Assembly (NCBI GenBank): GCA_951804985.1
Contig: OX638134.1
Location: forward strand, 7,510,790 to 7,574,789
DNA from: Dryomyza anilis
Lineage: Eukaryota; Arthropoda; Insecta; Diptera; Dryomyzidae
Reading direction: 5' to 3'
DNA: 64,000 nt
Positions 46,190 through 58,244 of this stretch are shown here, piece after piece. The notes under the pieces are model-generated. The model worked only from the letters and a program-made list of their open reading frames with translations, was not told the origin of the DNA and did no database searches. A program made the position numbers and the translations under genes. Positions within the stretch are counted from its first letter, which is position 1; each line of letters starts with the position of its first letter.

Positions 46190-47660
46190 CAGATTTAAGA
46201 TTGCTTTTGGCTTTTTAAAGATACTCTTTATTAAAATACTGTCTTTTTATGGGTTTTATATTATTATTTTAAGCACTTTATGCGCAATAACACATTGCTG
46301 AAAAATACAATTTTAATCAAATTTTTGTTTTTAAAATATATAAAAATTCATGAGGTAAGTTTGATGATTGCTCTTTGCTTTTTTATAGTTGCTCTTCATG
46401 AAAATACCATTTTTCGAGTGCTTTATTTTCATTAAAACTCTCTAGATGCAGAAACACATAGCAGATAAATATAATTTTAAACGTATTTTAATTTTTAAAA
46501 TATATAGAAATAGGTTAATGTTGGTTTAGAGATTGCTCTTTGCTTTATATAGTTGCTCTTTATAAAAACAACATATTTCGGAGGCTATATATTCATTATA
46601 AACTCTTTAGATGTACAAACACAAAGCAGATAGACACAATTTTAAATTATTTTTGTTGCTAAAACAGATTGTATACAGATTGCTCTTTAAAGCAATTGCA
46701 AAAATGTTATTTTTAAAGCACTATATTTTCATAAATAAGTCTTTATGCGCAGAAAAACATAGCAGATAAATATAATTATCGAATTTTAATTTTTAGAATA
46801 TATAAAAATACGGTAATGCTTGTTTAAAGATTGCTCTTTGCTTTATATAGTTGCTCTTTATAAAAACAACATTTTCGGGGGCTTAATATTTATTATAAAC
46901 TCTTTAGACGCACAAACGCATAGCAGATAGACACAATTTCAAACGATTTTCGTTTTTCGAACATATAAAAAATCCTAGAATACTTGTATAAAGATTGCTC
47001 TTTAAAGCAATTGCAAAAATGTTTATTTTTAAAGAGCTATATTTTCAAAAATAAGTCTTTAGACGCAGAAAAACATAGCAGATGAATATAATTATCGAAT
47101 TTTAATTTTTAATATATATAAAAATACGTTAATGTTTGTTTAAAGATTGCTCTTTGCTTTATATAGTTGCTCTTTATAAAAATAACATTTTTCGGGGGCT
47201 TTAACTTCATTATTATCTATATAGGGGCGCAAAAAATAGAAGAAAAAACATTTTTTAAACAAATTTTAGATATATTAACATACGTATTTGCTTGTTTAAT
47301 GATTGCTCTTTGCTTTATATAGTTGCACTTTATAAAAATAACATTTTTCGGGGGCTTTATCCTCATTATTATCTATATAGGCGCACAAAAATAGCAGACA
47401 AAATATTTTTTAAACGAATTTTAGATATATAAAAATACGTATTTGCTTGTTTAATGATTGCTCTTTATAGTAATTGCAAAAAACATTATTTTTAAAGGCC
47501 AATATGTTAATTATTAACATTTTAAGCGCTTAAACTTATAGCAGTAATTTAAGATTTAAAACCAATTTTAGTTTTTTTAAATATATAAAAAATATGTTAA
47601 TCCTTTTTTAATAATTGCTCTTTAGAGTAATTGCAAAAATATTATTTTTAAAGTGCAATA
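46190..47660. repeat. ~150-165-bp tandem repeat, second family
   Basis: About nine copies of a unit with GATTGCTCTTTGCTTTATAT, GTTGCTCTTTATAAAAACAA, ATTTTTCGGGGGCTTTA and ACGCATAGCAGATA. Copies with the first word begin near 46,365, 46,530, 46,828, 47,148, 47,298; intervening ones have the variant TTGCTCTTTAAAGCAATTGC. Two unit types alternate in part of the array (46,670-47,200), a higher-order pattern. The array ends about 300 bases before the NUDT18 stop. Confidence 0.85.
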
Positions 47661-47957
47661 TCTTCATAATGAACTCTTTCAGCGTAGAAAAACATAGCTA
47701 AAAAACTTAAAATAAAACCAGAGTTAAATTTATTTTATAATAGCAAAACAACTATTATTTTTAATGCTCTTTCAGAGTTTTTGCAACGCACAGTATTTGC
47801 ATTTTTAGCACATTTTTCAAAAATTAACAGATTTTTAATTTTTTTTTTTATAATATTTAAAAATTCGTTGCTTTAAAGTTATTGCAAAAATTCTTAATTT
47901 TAAAAGGCAAAAATGTCATACTACACACTACTTAACCAAAACAAACAAAAAAACTAC

Positions 47958-50900
47958 TCATCGTATAACATTCAGCGGCACCGTAGAGTTTTTGCTCGAG
48001 AGCATGCGGCCGAGCTGCTCCTCCAGCGTTTTGCTCAGCTCATGCCAAACACATTTGCCAATCAGGGACACCTCCTCGAGTGGCGGACGAAATACAACCA
48101 AAACATTGAGACAAATACCATCTGTGGTATGCGGCATCTGCGATGGACAGTGCTCAACACTGAGAATACCATGTGGACGATGTTGCGGCAGCTCGGCACC
48201 AAACAGCTCTATCATAAATTTACGCAATGTCGAATGCATGCTGCGCTGTGGATGCAATTCGACTGTTGGAAAATGATGCACATTTTTTTCGCTAACCAAT
48301 ATATTTAGTAAATTGGTAGCACGTTTACGTATGACCGCAATGACGCGCAAATAGTTTTTGTGATGTGCATAACGTGTGGGCAGCACTTCGGGATGCCAAA
48401 TACTTTGTGGTTGCACCGTTGAGTTCATGCGATGCTTATAGCTTTTGCCCATATCAACTAATTGGAGTATATCATTGGCGCGCAGTGATAACTCTTTGGG
48501 TTTTGCCACCCATTTCGCTTGCAGTGACTCTTTGTCCGCTTGTGAGGGTGTCTTAAGTGTGCCGCCTGTTATGTGTCCGGTGAGTACAAAGCGAAACCAT
48601 GAGCCGCCGGCGGCTTCGACGGCCAACAGTGTGCTGATGGTCGCATTAAGGCCGGTCTCTTCGTAGACTTCGCGCACGGCTGCCTCGCAGATGGTTTCGC
48701 CCATTTCCATGCGACCGGCGGGCAGGTACCATTTGCCTGTCAAAGGGAAAACAGAGAGCAATTTAAGTGAAGAGCAAAAATTAATTTATATGAAGAACAA
48801 AGATTTTAATAATAAAAAATATAATTAAATAAATAAATATTTTTTAAATAAATAAATATATAAAGTAATTAAAGAGCAAAGTAATTAAAGAGCAAAGTAA
48901 TAAAGAGCAAAGTAAATAAAGAGCAAAGACTAATAATAAACAAAGATTATTAAGTAGCTAAGATTGTTGAAAAGCAAGATAAATAAAGAACAACAATAAA
49001 TAAATAGCAAAGAGTATTAAAAAACAGAGATAAACCAATAACAGATATAATTAGAAATTGAAAATGACAGCAGAGCAAAGAAAAATACAGAACAAATAAA
49101 GGAAGATACATAAGAGCGAAAGTACGAATTTAAATATGACAATTGTACAGAGAGCAATTTATATGAAGCACAAAAAGAAATTTATATGAAGAGCAAAGGT
49201 TAAGGAATTCAAAAATGTCAATAAAAAAAGTAATTAAATTAATAAATAATTATTAAATAAATAAATAAATAAATAAATAAATTAATAAAAGAGCAATAAA
49301 TAAATAAAAGAGCAATTTACTTAAAGAGCAAAAAAAAAAACATAGAACAAATACTATTAAGGAGGAAAAATAAATAAAGAGCAAAGAACAAAAACAGTTG
49401 AAGAGCAAATATAATAAAGAGCAAAGATATATAAATAGAAAAGAGCGCAGAGTTAAATAAAGGCGAAACTTCTATTTTAAATTCATATTTTTTGAGTTTG
49501 ACTGGTCATAATTTTGGTCAGATCAATCCGAATTTCATGTGGTTTATTTCAAAATATTAGCTGAAGTATTCTCAATGGAATACAGGAGACATGTGATCGA
49601 AAACTCAAATCTGCAAAAAGTTATAGACCAAAATATATCGAAAAACACGAAAATTGCCATATATTTGTTTTACGTAATAACTCAAAAACTTGAGGCAATC
49701 GGAAAAAACTGAGTATGAGGTAGTGATTAGAATCTTGACGTCCAACGGAAAATCATACTTAAATCGCGAATATTATTTTTTGTTGTGCTGTGTAATGGAA
49801 ACAACACAGACTAAAATTAATAAGTTTTAAATAATTACAAAATAAAAAAGATTAAAATAAAATGAATTAAATGAAAACAAAAAAAAATAATATAGAACGA
49901 GTATTTTAATATTAAATGAGTTTAAAATTAAAAAGATTTAAATAATTACAAAATAAAAAAGCATAAAATTAAATGAAATAAATAAAAACTAAATTTTAAA
50001 TGCAAAAGTGTAAAATTATTAAAATTGGAAGCAAGGATATAAATTTATAAATTCTCTTAAAAAATGTACAACAAACTTAAAACATTTTTATAAATGAGCA
50101 ACAAATGTAAAGTTTATAGAGATTTTTATTATTTGTCGCTTAATGCCAATTAGCGCACACACAATGCCAGTGAAAGCCACAAAACATCTAAAATGTATGA
50201 CAGTCATAAAGCGATACATTTTTTGTAATTAATTTGTGTTTTTTTTTATTACTTTTTTTATTATTTGCAAAATAAAAAGTGCGCAAAACTTGCTAGTGTG
50301 TCATCATGCAGTGATTGATGCATTTGCGTATTTTTGGTGTAGTGTAAAAGGGATAGAAACGGTTATTATCGATAAAGTTTTGTATTTTATTTTATTTCAA
50401 CTTTGTAACTATTTTATATTATTAAACTAAAAAGTGTTAAAATGAATATTGATTATAATTAAATTGTTTATTTTGAAATCAAAACATATGCATTTTTAAA
50501 ATTGTTGGGAAATCGAATTTTGAAGTTTGAAGTGCTTTAAAAATTAGCAAAATTTATATTTTTTTCAATTTTTTCTGTTATTTTAGTTTTTTCGTCAATT
50601 ATTATGACGTGTATAAAATATCTTTAGATTTGGAGAACCTACTGAATTATAAATACGGATTTTGTAAAGCTATATCCTGATCAAAACGCAAATATTTTTG
50701 TTTTTTATGCTATAACTTTTTATTAGCGCAAGATAAAATAGCAATGTAAAGGCATTAATTGTTTGTTTTTAAAGCACCTATCTATTGGCATTACTAATTA
50801 AAAATATTTTGTCAAACATTAATTAGCCATTTTTTATTTGCAAGAAAAAATGTTTGGCAAAATATTTTTAAATAATGATGCTAATCGATAGGTGCTTTAA

Positions 50901-53327
50901 AAACAAACAATTAATATCTCTACATCACTATTTTATCTTGCACCAATAAAGAGTTATAGCAAAAAAACGAAGAAATTCGAAAAATTGAAAATCTTGTCAT
51001 GCCAAAAAGGCGAATCTTTTCGTTTTTTTGCTATAACTCTTTAACGGTACAATATAAAATAGTAATGTAAAGGCAATTATTGTTTATTTTCAAAGCACCT
51101 ATCGATCTGTATCATTAATTATAAATATTTTGCCAACATTTTTTCCTGCAAATAACAAATGGCAAATTAATGTTTAGCAACATATTTTTAATTGATGATG
51201 CAGATCGATAGGTGCTTTGAAAACAAACAATAAATGCCTTTACACTACAATTTTATCTTATACCAATAAAAAGCTATGGCGAAAAAACGAAAAGATTCGA
51301 CCTTTTGGCATGACAAGACTTTCAATTTTTCAAATTTGCCCTTTTGGTTTTGCCTTTTGTGGCTAGAAATATCCAACAAAATGACACGCGACTTTGGCAC
51401 AGTGTACTTGAGGATAAACTACATTCAAAAATGTAAAAAACGCAAATGTCAAAAATTGCACGTTCAACCCTTTGGCATATTAGTGACGCTATTATAAATC
51501 AGTAAGTTATCGATGTAAGCATAAGAATTCGATATATTTTTGTACTATATCATATTTTAAATTATTTTTATACTTATTTTTTTGCGTCTAGTGTTAATCC
51601 TCAACTAAAAACCATTTTAAAACACAGATATTACAGATATCAAAACAAAAACAAATATATTGCACTTTATCATATTTTTTATCGATATCAGTTAAGAAAT
51701 TGATACATTTTTGATTTTGTATCATGTTTTATATTACATTGAAATTATTATAAATAAATTGTGTACTGATTTCAAGTAAGAAGTAAATCTCTAATTGAAA
51801 ACGCATTCAAAAAGAGTTTTTAATAGTTTTTAGCTAAGTAATCGGTAATTTCTTATAATTCTCTAATGTTTTATATTAAACTTTTTTTTATTCGACATAT
51901 TTATGTACTTTATCATATTTTAAAACGATTTTATACTTATTTTTTATTAATAAAAATTAAAACTGTTTGCGTCTAGTGTTAATCCTCAGCTAAAAACCAT
52001 TTTAAAACAGAGATATCAAAACAAAAACCAATATATATTGCACTTTATCATATTTTTGTCAACACCAGTTAAGAAATTGATAAATTTTTGTATTTTTTAT
52101 CATATTTTATACAAAATTTAATGTTTTCCACTTTTAATTGGAAATTATTATAAACAAATATTGTACTAATTTCGAGTAATGCGTAAATATCTAATTGAAA
52201 ACGCATTTAAAAAGAGTATTTAATCGTTTTTAATCAAGTAATCGATTATTTCTTGCTTTTTATTATATTTCATAGTAAATTTCGTTTTGTTTTATTAATA
52301 AGAATTAAAACTGGTTTCGATTAGTGTAAATCCTCGATTACAAAACATTTAAAACCCCCGATATTAAAGATATCAGTTCAAAAATCGATATATTTTTACA
52401 CAATCATATTTTATTTAACGATACCAGTTAAGAACTTGATAAATTTTAATTTTTGTTCTCATTTTATACTGAATTTAATGTTTTTCACTTTTAATTTTAA
52501 ATTATTATAAACAAATATTATACTGATTTCGAGTACGGCATAAACACCTAATAAAAAAACGTATTTGAAATGACTATTTAATCGTTCTTAGTTAAATAGT
52601 GGATAATTTGTGGTTTTTTTATTAATAAAAATTAAACCTGGTCACCTTTAAAGTGTTAATTTTCGATTAAAAACTTTTTAACCCACAGATATTATCGGTA
52701 TCAGTATAAAAGTCCATATTTTTATATTTCAACGTATTGATTTGAATTCAGTATTTAAATATTTTTTATTTTTATCATATTTTATACCGTTTAATTTTTT
52801 TACTTGATGGAAAAATGCTTAAAATTTCAGTTTTTAATACTTATTTGAAAACACATAATTAATTATTTACTTTACTGTTTAAATTACGTTTTTAATACAG
52901 TTTTATAATAACGTTTATGATTACAAAATTCCCAATTAAAAATCAACCTAACCGTTTCCATCCCTGGTTTCATATGTTGTGTTAATTTTTTATTTCTTTG
53001 TTGTGTTATTTTGTGTTTGTTTTGTTTTTTTTTTAACCCACCTGCACATGACTGCTTCGCTTCTTGCATCATTAGAATCTCGTCGTGCTCATTGATTAGA
53101 ACGCAAGCGACAATGTATGTCACCGATTTCCCCAGAACCGGTACAAAATCAGCTGCCGCCGTCGGCTGTATGCCCTGCGCCTCGGCGGTTGCATTTTGCT
53201 CCTCCAGCGAGAAATCGCATAGTTCTTGTGTGATGTCACCCAGATCGTGGCCGCCAATAAGTTTTTGCAGTTTCTCCTCGATGAAGGTGGTGGTGCCGCC
53301 GCCGTTGGCGGAAGGTGGTGGCGACAT
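47958..53327 (-). CDS. NUDT18-type Nudix hydrolase (8-oxo-dGDP phosphatase family)
   Basis: Human NUDT18 (MTH3) hydrolyses oxidised nucleoside diphosphates such as 8-oxo-dGDP, keeping them out of DNA and RNA. Exons: 53327-53042 and 48736-47958, one 4.3-kb GT..AG intron, 354 residues. Before the intron: VTYIVACVLINEHDEILMMQ; after it: WYLPAGRMEMGET. The Nudix box spans about residues 103-125 and is complete: G, five residues, E, seven residues, REVYEETGL, so the metal-binding glutamates are present. Beyond the catalytic domain the family-specific TGGTLKTPSQADKESLQAKW and the late DGICLNVLV segment are conserved, which points to NUDT18 and not to other Nudix groups. The N-terminus is fly-like (MSPPPSANGGGTT). 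The intron interrupts the catalytic domain. Substrate is inferred from family. Confidence 0.9.
48780..49460. repeat. Degenerate AAAGAGCAAAG repeats
   Basis: Next to the NUDT18 exon 2 acceptor, the intron is made of irregular AAGAGCAAAGTAAATAA units. The reverse complement (CTTTGCTCTTT) is the word that marks the ~160-bp repeat at 46,190-47,660, so the two may share origin. Confidence 0.65.
49461..50700. other. NUDT18 intron, mostly unique AT-rich DNA
   Basis: 49,480-49,800 is less biased (TTTTTGAGTTTGACTGGTCA onward) and may be an eroded element, but no ends or frame could be found. The rest is AT-rich with nothing ordered. Confidence 0.4.
50709..50961. repeat. Long hairpin 1 in NUDT18 intron
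   Basis: Arms of about 114 bases (50709-50822 and about 50849-50961). Example pairing: GCTATAACTTTTTATTAGCG with the complement of CACCAATAAAGAGTTATAGC, and TGTTTGTTTTTAAAGCACCT with AGGTGCTTTAAAAACAAACA exactly. Loop about 26 bases. Overall match is around 85-90 per cent by eye. The pair of arms looks like a palindromic MITE. Confidence 0.85.
51029..51281. repeat. Long hairpin 2 in NUDT18 intron
   Basis: A second copy of the same palindromic unit: arms about 51029-51136 and 51170-51280, with CAAAGCACCTATCGATCTG against CAGATCGATAGGTGCTTTG exactly. Immediately outside it, 50,985-51,028 (ending GCGAATCTTTTCGTTTTTTTG) also pairs with 51,281-51,325, so the total stem is nearer 155 bases. Confidence 0.85.
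51540..52800. repeat. ~350-bp tandem repeat, four decayed copies
   Basis: The word GTCTAGTGTTAATCCTCAAC recurs near 51,588 and 51,972 and in decayed form near 52,319 and 52,651 (spacings about 384, 348, 332). Each unit also contains CAGTTAAGAAATTGATA, a TTATCATATTTTATA word and AAAACGCATT. Within the NUDT18 intron; no coding capacity. Confidence 0.8.
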
Positions 53328-54180
53328 AACGACGGCAGAGTTTTGGCAAAGTAATGTTCAAAAAAAAAAATTGCAACAAACTAAAGTGACTTTAGGTGCG
53401 ACGACGCGTTGACTGCGACAGTGACTAACTGAGCGACTGAGTGACTTACTGTTCAAGTGACTGACTGATTAACGGACGTTTTTAGCGCAGCTGACCTGGA
53501 AAATCGAGTTTAGAATTGAACACGTTTGGCAAATGCAATAAAAGCAGCCAGCTACATAGGTAAAAACATGGCCAAGACGGCAGGCACTTGTCTTGGTATT
53601 TTTTGAAGCTGCTGCTGCAGCGACTGTTGTTGGCTTTGTTGTTGCTAGCTGGTTGTAGATGTTGCTATTGCTTCTAGCTGGTTGTACTGGCAATGGCGAC
53701 TTCATTGATATTCAGCAAATCAGGTTCAGTACAAAAACAAAAACAACAACAATAGTAACATCATTAGAAACAACAATTCAACATTAGTTGATTTTTTTTG
53801 TATTTTTGTTCCAACTGCTTTGTGGTATTTAGCTTTAACTCTCACTTGGGCCAAAACCAAAAACATCAATAGCAACAACAAAAACATTAAAAGCAGACGA
53901 GCAGCTACTCAAATTTACAACAACAATAGCAACAATAAAAAACAAATTCAAATTGTTAAAATTCAAATAATTCCAATACGCAGTTTTATTTTTCTTTGAA
54001 TTGTTTTCATTAAATTTTTATTATACTTTTGACTTAATTCTTTTTACTACACTTACACAATTTGCCGTTTAATAGTTTTTTGTATTTAACACTTTTTTAA
54101 TTAATAAAATTGAATCCATTCGAGAAAGCAGCCATAAAAACAAAACCATCGACCGTCGCCGTATTTTACCTTCCAAGCCA
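53328..54180. other. NUDT18 5' region
   Basis: Upstream of the NUDT18 start. 53,400-53,470 has repeated GACTGA/GTGACT words. 53,470-53,720 is GC-richer, with CTGCTGCTGCAG-type runs, and could be 5' UTR; the - strand frame at 53469-53705 is Ser/Thr/Ala-rich and unsupported as protein. 53,720-54,120 has many CAACAA runs. Confidence 0.5.
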
Positions 54181-54270
54181 CCAGTGTTGCATCAGTACGT
54201 ACTATCGTTCTATTTATAGTACGTTTTTATTTTGAAAGTATGAAATACTTAGCAGTTCGTACTTTTTTTT
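54181..54270 (+). repeat. Short dispersed element CCAGTGTTGCAT, copy A
   Basis: About 90 bases starting CCAGTGTTGCATCAGTACGT and including GAAATACTTAGCAGTTCGTA. A copy in the opposite orientation is at 59,839-59,907. Confidence 0.7.
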
Positions 54271-54318
54271 AATTTTGTAGTACATTTTTGTGTAAAAGTA
54301 CGAACAATTTTTGTATTA

Positions 54319-54965
54319 AGGTTATTCACGAAACGGAGCAGTTGCGATGTAGAGTAGCAGTTTTGGCAAGTAGCAGTTGTACAACAACAAAATACATTGG
54401 TGGCAAAAAAAATTATTTGCTAATCTACTTCGCTAAAAGCTTGAGTTTACTTCGTGGTACTTTTGTAGTTTTTTAGTGATGCTGAATTTATGACTTTTGG
54501 TAACTTGATATTACAGTGTTCGATTATTGAATTGAAATTCACCAAAATGCATTATATTTAAATGAAAATGTGTATTTTTAATGAATATGTACATATATGC
54601 ATGTGAATAAAAAAGAAATGATGGCTTAATGTCCACTGTTTTAACAATAAATATTAACGAGTTCCTATATAAGGTATGAGTTTATTTCTTAAATCGACAT
54701 CACTAATCTAATGTGTTTACTTTGTTTAAATTTCAATAAATTGATATGAGATATTGAATTAAAAATAAGTAACAAAAGGCATACTTATATATTGTATATG
54801 GCCAATAAATCTAAAATTTTAATGAAACAAAAACATCTGTTTTTGGTACATCAAACTGAAAACTACAATTCTACACAAATATGAAATAAGTGTGTTTACG
54901 AAATATGATACAATTCTACAATACTGCCAATGTACATCGGCAACTGCTCCGTTTCGTGAATACCT
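54319..54965. mobile_element. PIF/Harbinger-like MITE with TTA duplication
   Basis: Left end AGGTTATTCACGAAACGGAG and right end (reverse complement) AGGTATTCACGAAACGGAGC; the shared core from ATTCACG to CAGTTGC is 22 bases without mismatch. The element is 647 bases and is flanked by TTA at 54316-54318 and 54966-54968. TTA/TWA duplications are typical of PIF/Harbinger. No transposase. It sits in the divergent promoter region between NUDT18 and UTP14. Confidence 0.85.
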
Positions 54966-54968
54966 TTA

Positions 54969-55500
54969 TTGACTTTTTTTTGATGACGAAAAATGTTTGT
55001 ACCCATTGAAAATTTTCCGTCAGTCCTTTTTTTTTTGGAATTTTTTTGTCGTCAATTTTGATTTTGATTTTTTTCCGTCTACCTAAATTTACTTTATTTC
55101 ATTAATTAGTTTGCTGATTTTTTTTTTAATAATAATATTGGTTTCCATATACAAACTACTTCAACAATTTCTTATTTTATATAATGGGTTATGGTTTTTG
55201 AAATTGCTCAAAAATATGTAATACATTTTCTTATATTAAATTTAAAAATTTTTAAAATCTCTTATGGCATCGAGCTGAAAAATACGTGTTGATGTATGTT
55301 GATGTTTTAAAACCGTTACTTTTTATATATGTAAATTATTTTCTGAATATTATTTTATCTCACTGAAAATATTGATAATATACAACCCTGCTCAGCAACA
55401 GCTGACAGCACTACATAATACTAAATAAATCTACTACTAAAACAATGCAAAGCAGTTGTCAAAAGTATCGCACTACTACGTCAACACTGGCCGCCATTCG
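54969..55500. other. UTP14 upstream region
   Basis: T-rich DNA, then from 55,380 a less biased stretch (CTCAGCAACAGCTGACAGCA) that probably marks the start of the UTP14 promoter. No exon seen. Confidence 0.5.
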
Positions 55501-55506
55501 CACGTG
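55501..55506. promoter_or_regulatory. E-box CACGTG upstream of UTP14
   Basis: A CACGTG palindrome 94 bases before the UTP14 ATG, in the likely 5' UTR or core promoter. In Drosophila, Myc/Max sites of this sequence close to the start of transcription are characteristic of ribosome-biogenesis genes, so the position is what one would expect. The hexamer alone is not proof. Confidence 0.5.
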
Positions 55507-55599
55507 TGCAACCTGCAAAGTATTTTGTTTTTTCGATTCACTTGTGTTTTCTTTTATTTTCTACATTCTAATAGACCAATTTCTAAATTATTAAAAATA

Positions 55600-58209
55600 A
55601 TGAGTGACGATGAGAAACATTTTAGCGCTGACGATGAGCCAGTGAATCCGCGCGCACACAAATCGCTGTTGCAAGCAATCAGCAGCCTTGGAAAGGCGCA
55701 GCATATCAAACACACAACACGAAATGAGTCGGCCAAGCAACCGGATGAATTTCAATTGGTCAAAGCGAACTACGCTTCAACGGCGGCGCCAGCGAATGCC
55801 GTGGGCATCAATGATCTTGTGCAGCTTCTCAAGGGAAGCGGCAAACATTTGGAGGTCGGCAAGAAACTAAAAAATGTGGCGTCGACAACGAAAGTGGTGC
55901 CAGTGCCGCTAGAGAAACCGGCGGCTGAGCGTATTAAGCGCACCATAGGCTATGACAATGTGAAAAAGAAGTTGGCGCGTTGGGATGCAGTCGTGGCGAA
56001 GAATCGAAACGCAGAGCATCAGGTAAAATATAAAATTTAAATAAGAATTTAATACAAGTCATAAAAGAAAATAAATTGAATTTTTAAATAAAATTTTATT
56101 TTTAATAAAAAATAATGGAATTTTTGAATTACAATTGATGTCTGTTGAATTTCAAATGGAATTTCTGTATTAAAATTGATATTTACTGAATTACATTTGT
56201 AAATGGTGTTCAAAAATTTGAATTTAGTAAAAAATTATACAAATTATTTCCCGAATTTAAATTTATATTAAAACTTTTCGTTACCTTAGGTTTTTCCTTT
56301 GCAAACAGAGACAATCCACATCAACACCTCCGCCCACTCCAAACCCTTACGTCTGTCACTCAAATCCGAGATGCAGCGTCAAATGGAGGAGACCGAGGCA
56401 CAGCTGGCGGCACTGAGACGCGCGCGCATTGGCGACACCACCGATCCGAAACAGCAGGCCGCAGAGGAAGAGCGTCTGCTCGCACAGAAATTAACGCGTG
56501 ATGAGCTGCTCGCACGACGCAAAGAACTCTCCTATCTTAAGATGCGCGAATCGCAAAAATCTGCAAAGCAGCGCATGCAAAACAAAATAAAATCGAAAAA
56601 ATATCACAAACTGCTTAAGCGTCAAAAGATGCAAAAGCAGATCAAAGAATTTGAACTGCTACAGCAAACCGATCCCGAGGCTGCTCTCGTTAAACTCAAT
56701 GAACTCGAAAAGAATCGTGTGTTGGAGCGTGCCAATTTGCGACACAAAAACACCGGCACCTGGGCAAAGAATCTGCAAATACGCGCCAAGTATGACAAGG
56801 ATGTGCGCAAGGATCTGGCGGAACAGCTGCAGATTAGTCGGCAGCTGACGTCCAAGCAGCATGACTCAGCGGATGAGTTGGAGCAGGAGGAAATGCAAAC
56901 GAAAATGCAAGAGGAAGAGGCGTCAATCATCAATGATCCTTTTAATCCCTGGACAAAGGCGCAGGCAAATGGTGAAGTTGCAGAAAAAGGCGCAGACGCA
57001 GTGGACGAGGGCAACTACAGAAAGTACTGGATGGAACGCAATAAGAATGATCAACTCTTGAAAGAGTTTAAGCAGGAGTTGGCGCTGGTAGAGCAGGAAG
57101 ATAAGCCAGAAGAGGAGCAGAAAGAGAAGAAAAGTAAGACAAAGAACACACAAAAGCAGAATAAAAAAGCCAAATTGGAAAATGGTTGGTTAGTGGAGGA
57201 AGTTGAAGTGAGTGAAAGCGTTGCGGAAAGCGCAAATATCGATGATATTTTCGATGCTGGCGAGGATCAAATGCACGCACAGCTGCAAAAGAAAATGCAG
57301 CGACTGCAAAACAATGCAGCGCAATTGAGCAAAGATAAGAAAAAGCTAAAACGTCAACGCAAAGAGCCTAAAAATGAGCTTAAACAACTGGATGATTTAA
57401 GTTTTAAACAGGCAGCCAAAAGACCATTGCTAGATGAGGCGCTCATTGTCGATGGCGAGGAGGAGCAAAACCCAGAAGAACGCGGCAAACGTTTGCGCGA
57501 AATGCAGTCAAATGTGACAAAGCCCAGCGTTAGAACTTTGCCAGAGCAAAGCGATGTTATTGATCCCACCAAAATTGCACCCATAAAACTTAAACAACAT
57601 ATAAATTCACTTACGCCACTGGGTGCTGCTGCTGAATTCGACGATGAGGTAGACGACGAAGAAGATGCCATCGAACGTCAGCTAAGCGCACAACAAATGA
57701 CCATTAGTGAGGCTTTTGTTGATGATGATATTGTCGCAGATTTTAGTCGTGATAAAAGCGAAAAATCTAAACCACAAGATGATGAGCTGCAACTCGCGAT
57801 GCCCGGTTGGGGTGCCTGGGGTGGTGCTGGCATCTCAAAGGAGGCACAGGCGAATCGCAATAAACGTTTGTTACTCAAGTTGGCACCTGTGGAGAAACGA
57901 CGTGATGAAAATAAAACAACTGTTTATATTAATGAGGAGCCCAGCAAGAGTTTGCGTTCGCATCTGGTCTCTGATGTGCCGTTCCCATTCACATCGCTGC
58001 AGGATTATGAGGCAAGCATACGTGCGCCGATTGGACGCAATTTTGTGCCGGAAACTGCATTCCGCATGTTGACGCGTCCAGCGGTTATAACGCGCAAGGG
58101 TCTGATTATTGAGCCAATGGATCAGAGTGAGCTGGTGAAGAAACCGGTGCGCGGCAAATCGGTGGTCGATCGCAGAATAGAACGGGCGGCAGAGGTTAAA
58201 GCGAAATAA
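55600..58209 (+). CDS. UTP14: UTP14, U3 snoRNP-associated ribosome biogenesis factor
   Basis: Nucleolar component of the small-subunit processome, needed for 18S rRNA maturation; yeast Utp14 activates the helicase Dhr1. Exons 55600-56022 and 56290-58209 joined in phase 0 give 780 residues, close to the 771 of human UTP14A. The ATG at 55600 (AAAATAATGAG) gives the acidic start MSDDEKHFSADDEP; the frame is open upstream but without family resemblance. Family landmarks: KIKSKKYHKLLKR (about residue 240), KNLQIRAKYDKDVRKDL (about 300), DPFNPWTKAQ (about 358), the glycine-rich PGWGAWGG (about 645) and the C-terminal RPAVITRKGLIIEPM (about 738). The middle is a Lys/Glu-rich, coiled-coil-prone low-complexity region. 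A short intron contains a piece of the ~41-bp satellite. Divergent from NUDT18. Confidence 0.93.
56105..56230 (-). repeat. Fragment of the ~41-bp satellite in UTP14 intron
   Basis: ACAATTGATGTCTGTTGAAT followed by TTCAAATGGAATTTCTG is the reverse complement of the unit of the array at 62,540-64,000. About three decayed units are present. Confidence 0.7.
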
Positions 58210-58238
58210 GATATTCAATATATTATTTTTTTTTCCTC

Positions 58239-58244
58239 AATAAA
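58239..58244 (+). terminator. UTP14 poly(A) signal
   Basis: AATAAA 30 bases after the stop, followed by a T-rich stretch. A very short 3' UTR is plausible for a housekeeping gene. Confidence 0.6.

Noticed and set aside
48365..48666. Small + strand frames over the NUDT18 second exon
   Set aside because: Antisense shadows of a well-supported Nudix coding exon.
53469..53705. - strand 78-codon frame as an upstream NUDT18 exon
   Set aside because: Ser/Thr/Ala low complexity, no good splice link to the ATG exon at 53327, and the family N-terminus is already accounted for.
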